DNA from: Symsagittifera roscoffensis
Taxonomy: Eukaryota > Xenacoelomorpha > Acoela > Convolutidae
Direction: 5' to 3'
Assembly (NCBI RefSeq): GCF_963678635.1
Contig: NC_087065.1
Coordinates: 16,164,572 to 16,228,571 of the forward strand
DNA length: 64,000 nt
The translations under genes and the position numbers were made by a program. The notes below the pieces were generated by a model. It did not search any database. It saw only the letters and a program-made list of their open reading frames with translations, and was not told the DNA's origin. How positions within the stretch are numbered: the first letter of the stretch is position 1; each line of letters starts with the position of its first letter. Positions 1 to 11,441 of the stretch are shown here, piece after piece.

Positions 1-3000
1 TCGGTACTAAACAAACCTGTTTACTATCGCTTAACGAATTTAAATTTCTCATTCTAAAAATCGCCACCACAGCTTGTCCTGGCTGTAGTTTCACTTTTCT
101 ATCTGAAAAAATTGGTACCTTGTTTTTGTCTGTTATTATCCTATTAATCGGTTTCTTTACATACTTCCGGTCCGGGTTTCTAATCCGTATCAGACCGTTG
201 TTCAAGTCAATCATCACGTAAAAATTCCTGACGAAATCTCTGCCCAAGATGAATTGGTCGGCGTCGTCTAAATTTTCTACCACCAGGAAGCTCATCCAAA
301 GATCCCGTCCTCCCATGTGGAGAACCGTTATTGGTGATTTTCCGGCTAAGTAAATCGCTCCTCGATTGGCGGCAGCCAGTCGGAGATTCGTTGGAATCAG
401 ATCTTCCCTCGTGAAGCCCATTCTTTCCCAAGTTTTTATTGACATCACACTCACTACCGCTCCTGTGTCCAGCAGCCCTGTGACTCCGATTTTCTTTCCG
501 TTGGTGTCGAGCAGATGTGCGGTCACATCTGCTTCATACCCAATGTGTACTGCATCTTGTTCCATCATTGCGTCATGGCCTATCCTGCAGACTTTGAGTT
601 CCTCCTCTCCCAAATAGATCTGCCCTATTTGGTCACTATCTGTTGTTACATAAGTCCTAGTGTAGATACTGATTCCAACCACGTTCAGCATCACTTTATA
701 CGGCCCATAGACTTCCACGTAGCGTCCATGAAGTTTCTTTATGCGAGGGCCACCCGTTGATAGTAGTGCTCGCACAGCTCTCGACTCAGTGCGTGGCTCC
801 ACCTGCCTCAGATAATCTGCATATGTGTCCAAATGCATCAAAGTGAACTCGGACGGTTCACTCAGATTTCTAATTACCTGGTGTCCAGCCACTGAGATTA
901 TCGACTGTATCTTACTTCCTTGTGGCACCATGCCGAACCTCTGCCCGGAGATCACATTAAGTTTCATGCTCAAACTGCTTAGTGCTTTAGTCTCCTCTAC
1001 CTCCGTTGCTTCGAAGGTATTTAGTTGCTCCTGTAGTTTCTCATTCTCAAGTTCGAGTTTCACTTTTTGTTCGATTTCTTTCGTCACCAGTTCCTGCTGC
1101 ACTCTATTTAGAGCATCCCTCGCGGCTGCCCTGTAATCAATCTTGAAGTCATCGGCCGCAGTCATTGGTTCCGGTTCACGTGTCTCTTCAGTTACCGCTT
1201 GCATTTTCTTCGTCGCCAGCTCTTGCGGTTTGTCTTTTCTGCGCGCCTACTCTTCACTCATCAGGCGAGCCTTGCTGGCTTTCACTCCTGATAAAGCTTC
1301 CTCATGCCTTGGATGCTTGATGTCTGCCACTGCATCCCAAAATTGCGGACAATGTGATTTAAAATGACCTTCCAAGTTGCAAAAGAAACACCTCGGGCCG
1401 AATTTCGCAATTACTCTTCTCATGAAATCCTCATGGTCAACTTCTGACGCATCTTCGTCCTCGAGGCTAAAGCCTATTGCTTTCATGCCTTGTTTGTAAG
1501 TTGGGCATGCTGACACATGATGGTCCATTGAACTGCAATTGGCACAAGAGCGTCTCTTGTCCATATCATCCCTCAGTTTGTACCAGTTGTTCCCTTGGTT
1601 TGCTGGTCCGTTGTTAAAATTGTCATGTTTGTTCTTATAGTATCCAGATCTCGAAGGAGGTTTCAACAAAAGATATTCTTTTGACTTGAGCCTCAACTCC
1701 TCTGGTGTTGGCGCGTTGGTCAATAGTGGTGTGTAATGCGTTGCTAGCATTGTTCGAAGTTCATCATTCTTCACACCATCGATTGCCAGGTTCATCTGCC
1801 AGGTTCATCCTTCGGTTCGACTCATCCGGTTGGCTGCGTCTTCTCAGCATTTCCAAGTCATCGAGAAACTTGTCTATCGTTTCATCTTCCCGTTGCCTCC
1901 GTTTCTCGAAGCGCATCATTGCTTGGTGCCACTGCACCCCTGATCCAAAACGATTTAACAAGATTTCGAAGATTTTCTCGGCTGTGTCACGCTGATATTG
2001 CTTCTTGGCCATGGCACAGTTCAGGGCTGTCCCTTCCAAGATGCTGGTGAGCGCGCTGCATTCTTGTCTTTCCGACAAGTCCTCTTCCTCGAAATGCAGT
2101 TTCATTACCTCTATCCAGGTATCAATACAGCCATCAGATTAGTCTTTGTGGCATCTTGGTTTCTTAAAGACTCTTCTGGACTTCTCACTGCGTTCATTGG
2201 TTTTAGATAACCTTGTTAGGAATGTCTCTAAAGACCTGTTTAGTTAGAGGTTCAAAGGCTGTGGCCATTGCCGTAGCATCTCTCGAGTGCCCCGCCTGAG
2301 TGTCCTCACACCTTGTCAAAGGCTCTGTATTCGGTGCATCCCTGCAATTCGAATCGCCGTGAGTGTTTCCCCCTTGGCCTACATGACTCCTCCCTGGGCT
2401 CACATGTCTCCTGTTACCGGAATCACTTCTACCCGTCGCATGTCTGCCTTGTGTTGGTCGTTCGTTAGAGGTCTGTCTGTTCCGCGTCGAACTTGCTCTA
2501 CTGTTCGGGCCCCATGTTCTATTATCCCTTGTGGCATAGCCTGATGAACTGCCCCTACCTCTAGTGGATCCATTTGTCCTCCTCCTTTGATGGTCCTTGA
2601 AGTTCACCTTCGGCTCCCTGCTGGGACCTCCCAAGTTCGGTTCCCCTTCTTTTGGTCCACTCTTGCTGCCTAGTAGCCCGTCCAACCTATCCATGATAGC
2701 CTGAGTTCGCCTCTCCATCATCGCGTCTATCTTTGTGTCAAGAGTCCCAAGAGACTGCTCTTGCTGAATTCTTAACTTCTCAATGTCGTCTCTTAAGCGT
2801 AACTCTCTCTGTTCCGCTTCTCTTGTCATTCGCGACAAGTTCTTCGCTATGTGCTTGTCCGTTCTTTCTTTCAAGCGTTTTTCGCTCCTACCAACTTCAT
2901 GTCTACTGCGGTTTATTTCTTCCCGCAGACTTTCCCTTTCAATGTGAACTGCTCTTTCTAGTTCACTCATTCTTATGGACATCTGTTCATTTTGTTCTCC

Positions 3001-3957
3001 TATATTGCCCACTATTTTGTTCAAGGCTTCTTCTAATGCTGCCCCGTTATCCACGAGTGGCGTCACTAGTGGCGGTGTAACCCTGTCGGTCCCAGGTAGC
3101 TTCGTGCTGGTCGAGATTCGGGCCTCGACTCTCTGCCTCGACGTCTTTTCATTATCCACTTCACGATCCGCCAATGCGTTGCCTATCCCTTTATTTCTAC
3201 TCTCCCCAGTTCGCGGCTCTGAATTTGTCATAATCGCGAAGCCTCTCGACTGGCCCGGTGTGTTTACCTCTTTGCTTATCGTTCTCACCACACCAAATTT
3301 GTCCATGGTTCCAGTCTCTCTTTCGACGTATGCCTCATTCTCCTGGGTCGAACTATTGAGGCTGACTTGAGATCCAAAATCCACTTGCTCATCTTCGTCC
3401 TCTTCTTCCTCCTGGGATTCACCTTCATTTCCTGTGCCCACTCCCATGGTGAATGGAAAGATGTTTCCTAAGGTGTTCCTCATTCTTTCTGAGAACGATG
3501 AGGACGTTGTCTGTTTCTCAGTCCCGCCTGCCATCATAGTGTTGTCTGTTAGAGATTTTCTAGCTCCCACTATTTCAGTTGAGATGTCGGACAGTTCCGA
3601 CATCTCCTCTCGGTCCAATGTCCCGGTGGAAGTGGCAAAATCATGGCCTTGTTCTACCGGAGTAGATTCACTCGCCAGCCTTCTGCCTCTCCCTTCCAGT
3701 CCATGTACTTCCTGGTTGTCATTCATGGCCTGGTCCGTATTGACCTCCACTTCTAACATTTCTTTTCGCTCTTTTGAGGACTTCTGACTCCTCGTTTCAA
3801 CCATTCTGCCTGAAACCGTCTCCCCTTTGTCGGTCTGGGCTCGTTTGATCCGATCCACAAAAGGGTCGGTCATTGTTTTTCTTTGCTTTCTAGGTATGAA
3901 TTTCTTAGAGCTATTACCTCGTTTAGGTATTCTTGACTTGTCTAGACTCATTCTCAA
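1..3957 (-). mobile_element. Decayed Ty3/gypsy-like LTR retrotransposon, gag and protease part (continues past left edge)
   Basis: A fossil LTR retroelement read on the - strand, with its 5' part towards the right. Parts from right to left: a long hydrophilic segment with acidic and coiled-coil-like stretches and an Arg/Gly/Ser-rich tail (about 2.2-3.95 kb); a gag core followed by two CCHC zinc knuckles of the CX2CX4HX4C type (about 1.25-2.1 kb); and a retropepsin-like protease with an LLDTGA active-site motif near 460 and an ILGRDF motif near 240 (about 0.1-0.6 kb). Reverse transcriptase and integrase would lie beyond the window. The coding parts are not in one continuous frame, with about two or three breaks, so I treat it as broken. 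I could not delimit an LTR. The Ty3/gypsy (Metaviridae) call rests on the protease style and domain order and is an inference. Confidence 0.8.
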
Positions 3958-4733
3958 TTTGTCCCCTCTTAATGCCTATACACTCAATTCGATTGCTAGT
4001 GACCTTATAATTTGACTATCAATAATAATGACACAACACAATAAATTTCACAAGATTCTATTAAATATTGACCACGAATCCCTGTATGTTACCAGTGTAC
4101 AGCTCGTATATAATTTATTCACACTAACCGATTATCGGTCGTAAGATTTGAGTACTAGCACAATATGATGATATCAGTCAATTTAAAAGATAGTGTACTC
4201 ACTATCCAATCAAGCACAAATTACGTTCGATTTTAAAATCAAAAACAACAAAAAATATAATGACAGAATATGAATACCTCTATAAAAAAAAAATTATGTG
4301 TATTGTACTTTTAGTTGGTCGCAGTACAATAGTCGAACTTGTCTTTTAAAGAAAAAGCTTTCCCTGCTTGGTGCTGCACCAAACAGACAAAACTTTGAAG
4401 GCAGTAATTTTCTCAAGTGGGGGTCTATTGCACCCACCGAGTACTGTGTTACCTATCTGCCTCCGGACTGCCCGAGCTAGACCTATTAAAATCCTCAGGG
4501 TAGTCACTCCTCACAAAAACGTTTTGGGTTTCAATCCACACCAATGAATTACGCTCTTTTTGGTTTAGACTTAGTGTCGCGAATATCCGAGTTCGAACCT
4601 GTTTTGTTTTGGTCTGGTTTTTATTGAAAGGCAAGTTACCGGTGCAGTCACTGATTCCTAGCCTGCCTGCTAATAACCTAATACCTCTCACTGTAGTCTT
4701 TCTTCTGTTTACCTAAGTCTTTTAATAAATAAT
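3958..4733. other. AT-rich stretch right of the gag region
   Basis: No gene is visible. This lies just 5' of the gag region on the - strand, so the leader and perhaps an LTR of the retroelement should be here. I could not find paired LTR ends or a convincing primer-binding site. Confidence 0.4.
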
Positions 4734-5000
4734 ACCCCTCCGGATTGGCAAAATAGGACCCTTCCGGATTGGCATATTTGAGACCCCTCCGGATTGGGAC
4801 CCCTCTGACTTAGCAAATATAAGACCCCTACGGATTGGGACCCCTCCGGTATTGTGAAAACAAGACCCCTCCGGATTGGGACCCCTCCGGATTTGAAAAA
4901 AAATTTGGACCCCTCCGGATTGGGAGCCCTCTGGTTTTCTTAAAAGTAGCTTTTCGGAGATTTCCTTTATTTTCAACCTATGCCCCTCCGGATACGTTCT
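4734..5000. repeat. Irregular short repeats of CCCCTCCGGATTGG
   Basis: The motif GACCCCTCCGGATTGG and close variants occur about ten times within roughly 260 bases, separated by AT-rich spacers of variable length. The spacing is irregular, so this is not a simple minisatellite. Single copies recur outside the cluster, near 5056 and 5620, and diverged forms (CTTCCGGATTGAGCGC) lie inside the 145-bp units at 6255-6690. The function is unknown. Confidence 0.75.
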
Positions 5001-6254
5001 CCGATGCTATTATGCTTATTAAATTAACTAGGAAAGGTATGTAATGCTTTCCTAGACCCTTCCGGATTGAACTTAAGCCTCTTATTTGACAGTTCACGCT
5101 AACGGTGAAGGGTCTGTCGCTAGCCTAACTCCGGCTCGTTTCAGGTTTTCTTGTGCTTTTAGCCTTCCTTTTTCGTCTAGAACAGCCTAAAGTTACTTTA
5201 TTCAACAGCTATTATTTTTTGGTAGGGGTGTTAGGGCTTTCCTAAAAAAAATTTATAAAACGTGAAAGGTCTACCCTCCCAAATTGGTGAATATGCTAAA
5301 AACAATCTCAAGAAGTTTTCACGCCTACTTTTTCGAAAAACTTTTGTCCCCACTAGTAAGCTCAGCTAATTTCTGATCTAATGGTATCAAGATCAACTGG
5401 ATCCGTCAAGTCGTTCAAAAGTTATTAGCTAAAACGTCTTTCTTCCAAACTCAAAAATCTTCTCTCTTATAGGTTCCGCCTAACTTTTTTCGCAATTCCG
5501 TTCTTTTCGACCGAAAAATTATTGATCCGAGCTCAAAAGGCCTATATTTTTCTAGTTCAATGCAAAAAACCCGATCTAAAACACTTTAATTGAGAAAATT
5601 TGCAAAAAACTATGCTATTTGGACCCCTCCGGATTGATGAATCCACTGAATCAAACACGTTAAGCTTGATTTCTCTGTAACCCGGAACGTTTTCGAGAAG
5701 CGGATTTTAAAACCTGTAGATTCACTAGTAGACGTTGTCCGAACAACTATTTTTACTGTTCTAACTCAACAATTTCAAAAAAATTTCTGATTTTATAGTG
5801 TTTTGTACTATCAAAAATCGTGAAAATTCGGTTTTCGGTACCAAAATAATTCCAACCACTTCCGAACTAAACTTAACCGGTTCTACCTATTATAGTAGTG
5901 CAATTACGATGTAATACACTAATTTGGTGCTTTTTCCGTTTCAAAAAATATCGATATATCAAAAATCGCGATTTGTGGGGGGATCAAAATATTGCTATTT
6001 TGACCCTAAAAACCGGTCTGTTTTCTTTGTTTTTCACTGAAAAACGTTATAGGAGTTTTATTATAGGCTATATAAGTAATAATATTGGTAATACTATACC
6101 CCTCTGGGTTTGTTTGATATCCGAATTAAGGTGCTTAACTCGGATATTCGCAGTTCGGTGATGGGTCACTACAGTGCAGCACTGTCGAGCACCCCACAGA
6201 TTCCTATCTTACTTTTTGTACCAAAAGGGATACAAAACTTGTTAACGATACCCA
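5001..6254. other. AT-rich non-coding stretch with scattered TCCGGATTG motifs
   Basis: No gene is seen. The only structure I can point to is single copies of the CCGGATTG motif near 5056 and 5625. Confidence 0.5.
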
Positions 6255-6690
6255 ACAGTCGATTGATGTTGTCGTTGAGCCCCTTCTTGTTGCTCCTTGT
6301 ACTGCTTGCCGGATCAGTCTTCTCCCAAGACCCTTCCGAATTGAGCGCAAATCAACTGACTCTTCCGGATTGAGCGCAATTTATCATTAACGTGCTTAAA
6401 CAGTCGATTGATGTTGTCGTTGAGCCCCTTCTTGTTGCTCCTTGTACTGCTTGCCGGATCAGTCTTCTCCCAAGACCCTTCCGAATTGAGCGCAAATCAA
6501 CTGACTCTTCCGGATTGAGCGCAATTTATCATTAACGTGCTTAAACAGTCGATTGATGTTGTCGTTGAGCCCCTTCTTGTTGCTCCTTGTACTGCTTGCC
6601 GGATCAGTCTTCTCCCAAGACCCTTCCGAATTGAGCGCGAATCAACTGACTCTTCCGGATTGAGCGCAATTTATCATTAACGTGCTTAAA
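6255..6690. repeat. Tandem repeat, three units of 145 bp
   Basis: Units start at 6255, 6400 and 6545 with the word ACAGTCGATTGATGTTGTCG and are almost identical; the third differs by one base I could see. Each unit holds two diverged CTTCCGRATTGAGCGC motifs related to the cluster at 4.73-5.0 kb. The exact period and near-identity point to a recent duplication. Confidence 0.92.
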
Positions 6691-7355
6691 TGCTCAAATA
6701 ACCCTACAGTACAAGCCTCACAAATGGGCTACGAAATTGATCGTAACGACCCTGACTGATATAAATGCCTGTAACAACAATATATCTATCAACAACAAAC
6801 GGGGGGTCGGATCACATCTTGTCTGGGGGTATGATTTCTATCTACTGATTTTATATTTTTTTAATACTGTTCTTGGTTTTTTCGGTTATTTTTTTTATGT
6901 TTTTTGTTTGTCTTGGGTACTATACTACTTTTTGTTTGGTTTTATATATATCTTTAAGTATTTTTGATCACGGACCACTCAGGAGATGACGGGATTGCGA
7001 ATCCCCCCACCCTTCCTGGTTCGTGAATTTTCGGTCTTAACTAGGTTAAAAAGCTATTCACGGTAATCCGGAAGGCTTCCACGTTTCGAACTACCCTTCC
7101 GCCCCGGCGGTTTCGGCCTATTAAGGGCGTTAATGTGAGCATCCGCTCGGCGCGGAGTGCTCGTTAACGGTTCTGCCGGTCATGATGTTAAAAAAGAATA
7201 ACACCCAGGAGCGCCATAAAAACATCTATGTAACATTCGCCCGGAAGATACATATCGACGGAAAACAAAGCTAGGTCCTAAGACGACTGGCTAACGTCTA
7301 AACAGAGCTCTACATGCTTTTCACCGTCTCTACCAAGCCAGTACTTCCGGTGGTC
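6691..7355. other. Non-coding stretch left of the LINE pair
   Basis: No gene is recognised. The part from about 7000 to 7320 is richer in G+C than its surroundings but has no motif I know. It carries a 17-mer at 7135-7151 that recurs with two mismatches at 16344-16360, on the far side of the LINE pair. Confidence 0.4.
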
Positions 7356-7356
7356 T

Positions 7357-7390
<34 letters not shown>

Positions 7391-7391
7391 A
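7356..7391 (-). repeat. (CAA)n 3' tail of LINE copy A
   Basis: About eleven GTT/TTG triplets on the + strand, read as CAA repeats on the LINE strand. It lies about 50 bases after the ORF2 stop. CR1-like elements commonly end in a short microsatellite, so I read this as the 3' terminus. Confidence 0.85.
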
Positions 7392-7440
7392 GTGGATTTA
7401 CAGCACAAGGCTGATGGGTGTTGCTCCCTTTCCGTTTTTG

Positions 7441-10279
7441 TTAGAAGATTGTCCACTTATTTCTGCATTGGTTGCAATCGCACGCAAGTTGCCAAGTGCA
7501 AATATTGTTTTCGTTGTACTTTTCATCCATGAAATTCCACATCAGTTGTAGGATTCGGTTCTTGAGTCCAGTTTTGTTTGTGAAATCATCGTGTTTGTCA
7601 ATTCTGTTTGCAATTCGACTGGTACGTTTTGTGAATTCCCCTCGCGCATTCTCTGTTCTAATTTTGGCACTCTTGAAGACGTCCTTAGTTCTGAGATTTG
7701 TCTGCGGGCACTGTGATAGATGTGGAAACACATCAGTTCGTCCATCAAGGCTAGAGAGTAGCAGTAGGTCCGTGAGTTGTAAGTACATTGGTAGTGGGAG
7801 CACATTTAGTGCTCGCACCTGGTTAACATAGTATGTATCCGGGCTTGTTACTGTCCATTTTGTGACTTTCTTTTGGAAGCGCTCCAGGCGTACAAGATCT
7901 CCTCGGCTAAGATTTGTACATGAAAGTCCATATATCAGAATTGGAATAAGAAGAGACTTATATAGGCCTAATTTGACTAAAGGTAAGGTTTTATAAGCAA
8001 TATTACGTCTAATCAAGTAACATGATTTATTAGCTTTGGTCAGTCTCATATCAATATGTTTATTGCAGGATAATTTACAGTCCACTATAAGTCCAAGATC
8101 TTTCGCTTCTGTAGAGGATTCAAGTTTTGATCCGGAAAGCTGCAGATCGTGTGCTCTGCCTCTGAACACCAGTTGTGAGCATTTATCGAGAGCCAGCGCC
8201 ATCTTGTTCTCCTTGACCCAGTCATCAATGGACTTCAAGTCCTGTTGCACTTTGATTAGGTCTGTGTTGACTGTCAGAAGTTTCAGATCGTCAGCGTATA
8301 TGTACGGGTCAGAGAATTTCAGTCGGTCCGGGAGGTCATTGATGAAAATGCAGAACAGAAGTGGGCCCAGGAGGGATCCCTGTGGGACACCACTCGTCAC
8401 ATCAAGAGTCACTGAAGAAGTTTTCTCAACTTTTACATATTGTTTTCGTCCATTTAGATACTCACAAAGAATTTCCAGCAGGCATCCTTCTACACCAATA
8501 TTTGCGGTCTTTTTCAGCAAGTCAAGATGCGGCACCTTGTCAAAAGCTTTTGAGAAGTCCATATAATAAGCGACAACGTCATCTGTTGGGTTTTCGTCTA
8601 GTGCTCTGTAAATTTTACTCAGGAATGATAGCATTTTCGTGGCCACTGATTTCCCTTTGACAAAACCATGTTGATGTTTTGAAAGGACACGTTCAAAAAG
8701 CGAGTAGAGAGGTCCGTAGATGCATTTCTCTAAGATTTTGCTGTCTATGTTGAGTAATGAATTGGACGCCAATTTTCCACATTACGTCTGTCTCCTTTTT
8801 TGAATATTGGGGAGATCGCTGCCGTCTTCCAGCAACTAGGTATTTTTCTCAATCTCTTGATGTTCTTGAAAATTACCGGCAAGGCATTTGCCATGTTGGT
8901 GGCTGTTTGTTGGAAGAAAATTGGAGGCAGGCCGTTGGGTCCTCTAGACTTGGTAACGTCAATGTTCATCAAGGTTTCTGTTATAGTTGAATGAGATATG
9001 CTGAAATTTGTGATCTGTGGATTGTCACATTCAACGTCTTTAATGTTAAACTTTATTTTTTGCGAGAATACTGAGTGAAAAAAGTCGTTGAGCAGATTCA
9101 CCTTTTCTTCCAGGCTGGAAACAGTGGTGTTATTGCTTATCATTATTTTTGGCAGTGATGCAGATTTGTTGAGACTTTTCAGGTGCTTGTAAATGATATC
9201 TGTGTTTCTTGTACTCAGAAGTTTGTTCTGATAGTTTAATCGATCATTTTCACTGGACTGGATTACTACATTTTCCATTAGTGCAACTTGACGTTTGCGG
9301 TGGCTTGTTGGTTTCGAAATGAGTAGTTTTTTTTGGGTGTTAAGCTTTTTCATGAGGTTTGATGTGCTTTGGATTATCCATGATGGTAACTGCTGTCGAT
9401 GCGCAGTTCTTCGAGGCACATAGATTTCTAACAAATTTTCAAAGTAATCATATAGCTCTTGGCAGGTTTTATCTATATTTGTGTAGCATATTGGATTGAA
9501 AATTTTATCAGCCATAGCGTTGTTTATACCTTCGAAGTCAACTTTACCAAAGCTTCTATATTTGTCAATGACCGGTTTGGCTTCTTGGTGTTCTATTTCG
9601 ACGTTGAGGTTTATTGATTGATGATCTGAACAGTCATATTGTTTATCGAAGAATTCATCCCTTTGAGCATGTACGAGACAATTTCTATGGAAGGCTACAT
9701 CCAACAAGTTTTTTCCGCATGTAGAGAAGTTAACTGTTTGTCTGAAGAGTTTTGCGTCAAAGGCATCAACTACCTCCTGTTCCTCTTCACTGGCACTTGT
9801 TAGGGACGGCCAATTTGTTTCTGGGAAGTTGATGTCACCACAAACGATAAGGGATGACGAGGTTGGAAAGGCATTCAATATTTTGTTAAAATCTTCATAC
9901 AAGTACCTGTAGGGACTTGATTTAGGGGGGTTATAAAAGACACAGAATATCAACTCCTGGCCGGATATATCAATTTTGCATGAAACACAGCTGTCAGGCA
10001 GATCTACAGTAAGTTTTTCACATGCGAATGTATTCTTTACAGCAATGAGACTGCCGCCGTGTTTGTTTGTATCATTCACTCTTTCTCTGTCTGATCTATA
10101 GATATTGTAATCATGTAGCATTAATTCAGAGGATTCTATTTGATTATTTAGCCGGTTTCACAAATGCAGATTATACTGTAATTACCAGATGTAACAGCAG
10201 TAGAGAGTTTGGCTCGACGTTCAAGTTTATGAGACTTCTGGCATTTATTTGAAGTACGCTTAGAAAGGCCCCTAGTCAC
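7441..10279 (-). pseudogene. LINE copy A ORF2: AP endonuclease and reverse transcriptase, two frameshifts
   Basis: Endonuclease signs are GDINFPETNW and SDHQSINLNV. Reverse-transcriptase signs in order are NWRPI, QHGFVKGKS, AYYMDFSKAFDKVPH, SGVPQGSLLGPLLF and YADDLKLL. The C-terminal part is complete and ends at the stop at 7441, close to a short 3' UTR. Two one-base losses relative to copy B break the frame: one just after the ETW endonuclease motif (near 10154) and one at the NWRPIS motif (near 8757). The endonuclease frame runs 10121-8745 and the RT frame 8772-7441. The family role is target-primed reverse transcription; this copy should not be able to make an intact protein. Confidence 0.88.
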
Positions 10280-11142
10280 GGGCCGCTTTCATTGAGCTCT
10301 ACTTTTACGTTGTCATTGAACAACTCCAAGTTTCTTATCCGTAACTTCTCTTTTGGAACGCCTTCAGTTATATGTTCACGTCGCTTTTTGAGGATTTGAT
10401 TTTCTTTAGCTGCGTCCTCCTTGGTCAAGGCAGGTGAGAGAAAGACTTTCCTTTCAGACAATTGGGTCCTTTTTTCTAAACTTTTCGCCAGAACTAATCT
10501 TGCCTCATGATGGTTGGCCACGGTCAACAGAAGGGTTCTGGGTTTCGTTCGCTTTTCATCGAACTTTCCCAGGCGTTTCATTTCAACGATGTTTGGTTGT
10601 ACATCAACAATCTCTAGAATCTTCTTGACTTCCTCGTTTGTTGGGACAAGGTTCTCAGCTTTCGATTTCTGGGGATCTTCGGCAATCCCCTGTATTCGGA
10701 TGCATTGATTGATGTTGTGATTTGTTCGATTTTGCTGTTCTTTTGGTACGGCATTCTTGTTGTTTCCTGACAGAACAGTACTATATGTCTTTTCCACTTT
10801 CTCACAGGTGTTCCTCAGTGCTTCGTCAACTTTCTTCTCAACGATTTGAGTTAATCTGTTTTCCATGTTTAGAAGTTTTTCATTTATGTCTAATTCTTCC
10901 AGCTTTTCGGTCAGTTTGCTTTGTGTGAAGTTCCGAATGAACCGATCACGTACATTGTTTTCATGGCATGACGAACATAGCAGCATTGCCAGCGTTCCTA
11001 AATCTTTAATACCATTCACTGTAACTGGTGTTAAGCCTGTGCAGCTAGTGGTCAGATGAAGGCTAGCGCTACAAGCTACGCATTGATAAACAAGATCGTT
11101 CGGACCAATTTTCTGCTTACATGACTTACAGTTTTTAGTCAT
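10276..11142 (-). CDS. LINE copy A ORF1: zinc-finger RNA-binding-type protein, 288 aa
   Basis: Intact 288-residue ORF starting at an ATG at 11142. Residues about 6-50 form a PHD-like Cys/His finger (CKSCKQKIGPNDLVYQCVAC, then a His and further Cys). The middle is charged and helical (EKLEELDINEKLLNMENRLT). The C-terminal half resembles the RNA-binding region of CR1/Rex-type ORF1 proteins (CIRIQGIAED, then EMKRLGKFDE). In the family this protein binds the LINE RNA. It differs from the copy B protein by one residue that I could see (His versus Leu in RRE-H/L-ITEG). Its stop overlaps the ORF2 frame by a GTGA. Confidence 0.88.
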   Translation of the reverse strand: MTKNCKSCKQKIGPNDLVYQCVACSASLHLTTSCTGLTPVTVNGIKDLGTLAMLLCSSCHENNVRDRFIRNFTQSKLTEKLEELDINEKLLNMENRLTQIVEKKVDEALRNTCEKVEKTYSTVLSGNNKNAVPKEQQNRTNHNINQCIRIQGIAEDPQKSKAENLVPTNEEVKKILEIVDVQPNIVEMKRLGKFDEKRTKPRTLLLTVANHHEARLVLAKSLEKRTQLSERKVFLSPALTKEDAAKENQILKKRREHITEGVPKEKLRIRNLELFNDNVKVELNESGP

Positions 11143-11156
11143 GGTATTCCTTACCT

Positions 11157-11405
11157 GGACTCTGAGTCAGAGACTCGAGGAGTACACAAAATTTGGAAGT
11201 ATTAAGAGTTGCCTTGGACTCTGAGTCAGGGACTCGAGGAGTACACAAGTTATGATTTTGGACTTAAGATTTATGGACTAGGGTTTCCCTTGGACTCTGA
11301 GTCAGAGGACTCAAGGAGTACACAAGATTTGGAAAGATGGACTTACAGTTATGGACTTAATATTTCCCTTGGTATCTGAGTCAGGGACTCGAGGAGAACA
11401 CAAGG
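11157..11405 (-). repeat. LINE copy A 5' UTR repeats with four TGAGTCA sites
   Basis: Four imperfect units of about 60-80 bp lie between ORF0 and ORF1. Each carries GGACTCTGAGTCAGRGACTC or a close variant, followed by GAGGAGTACACAA. The TGAGTCA words lie at 11163, 11222, 11298 and 11377. TGAGTCA is the classical AP-1/bZIP binding site, so a role as internal promoter or enhancer is an inference worth testing. Confidence 0.85.
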
Positions 11406-11441
11406 TTTGAAAAGACTGACTTTTAAAACAGGGGTACTGAC

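Noticed and set aside
7314-7532. Open frame with a run of Val residues
   Set aside because: The run is the (TTG)n 3' tail of the LINE read in the wrong strand and frame.
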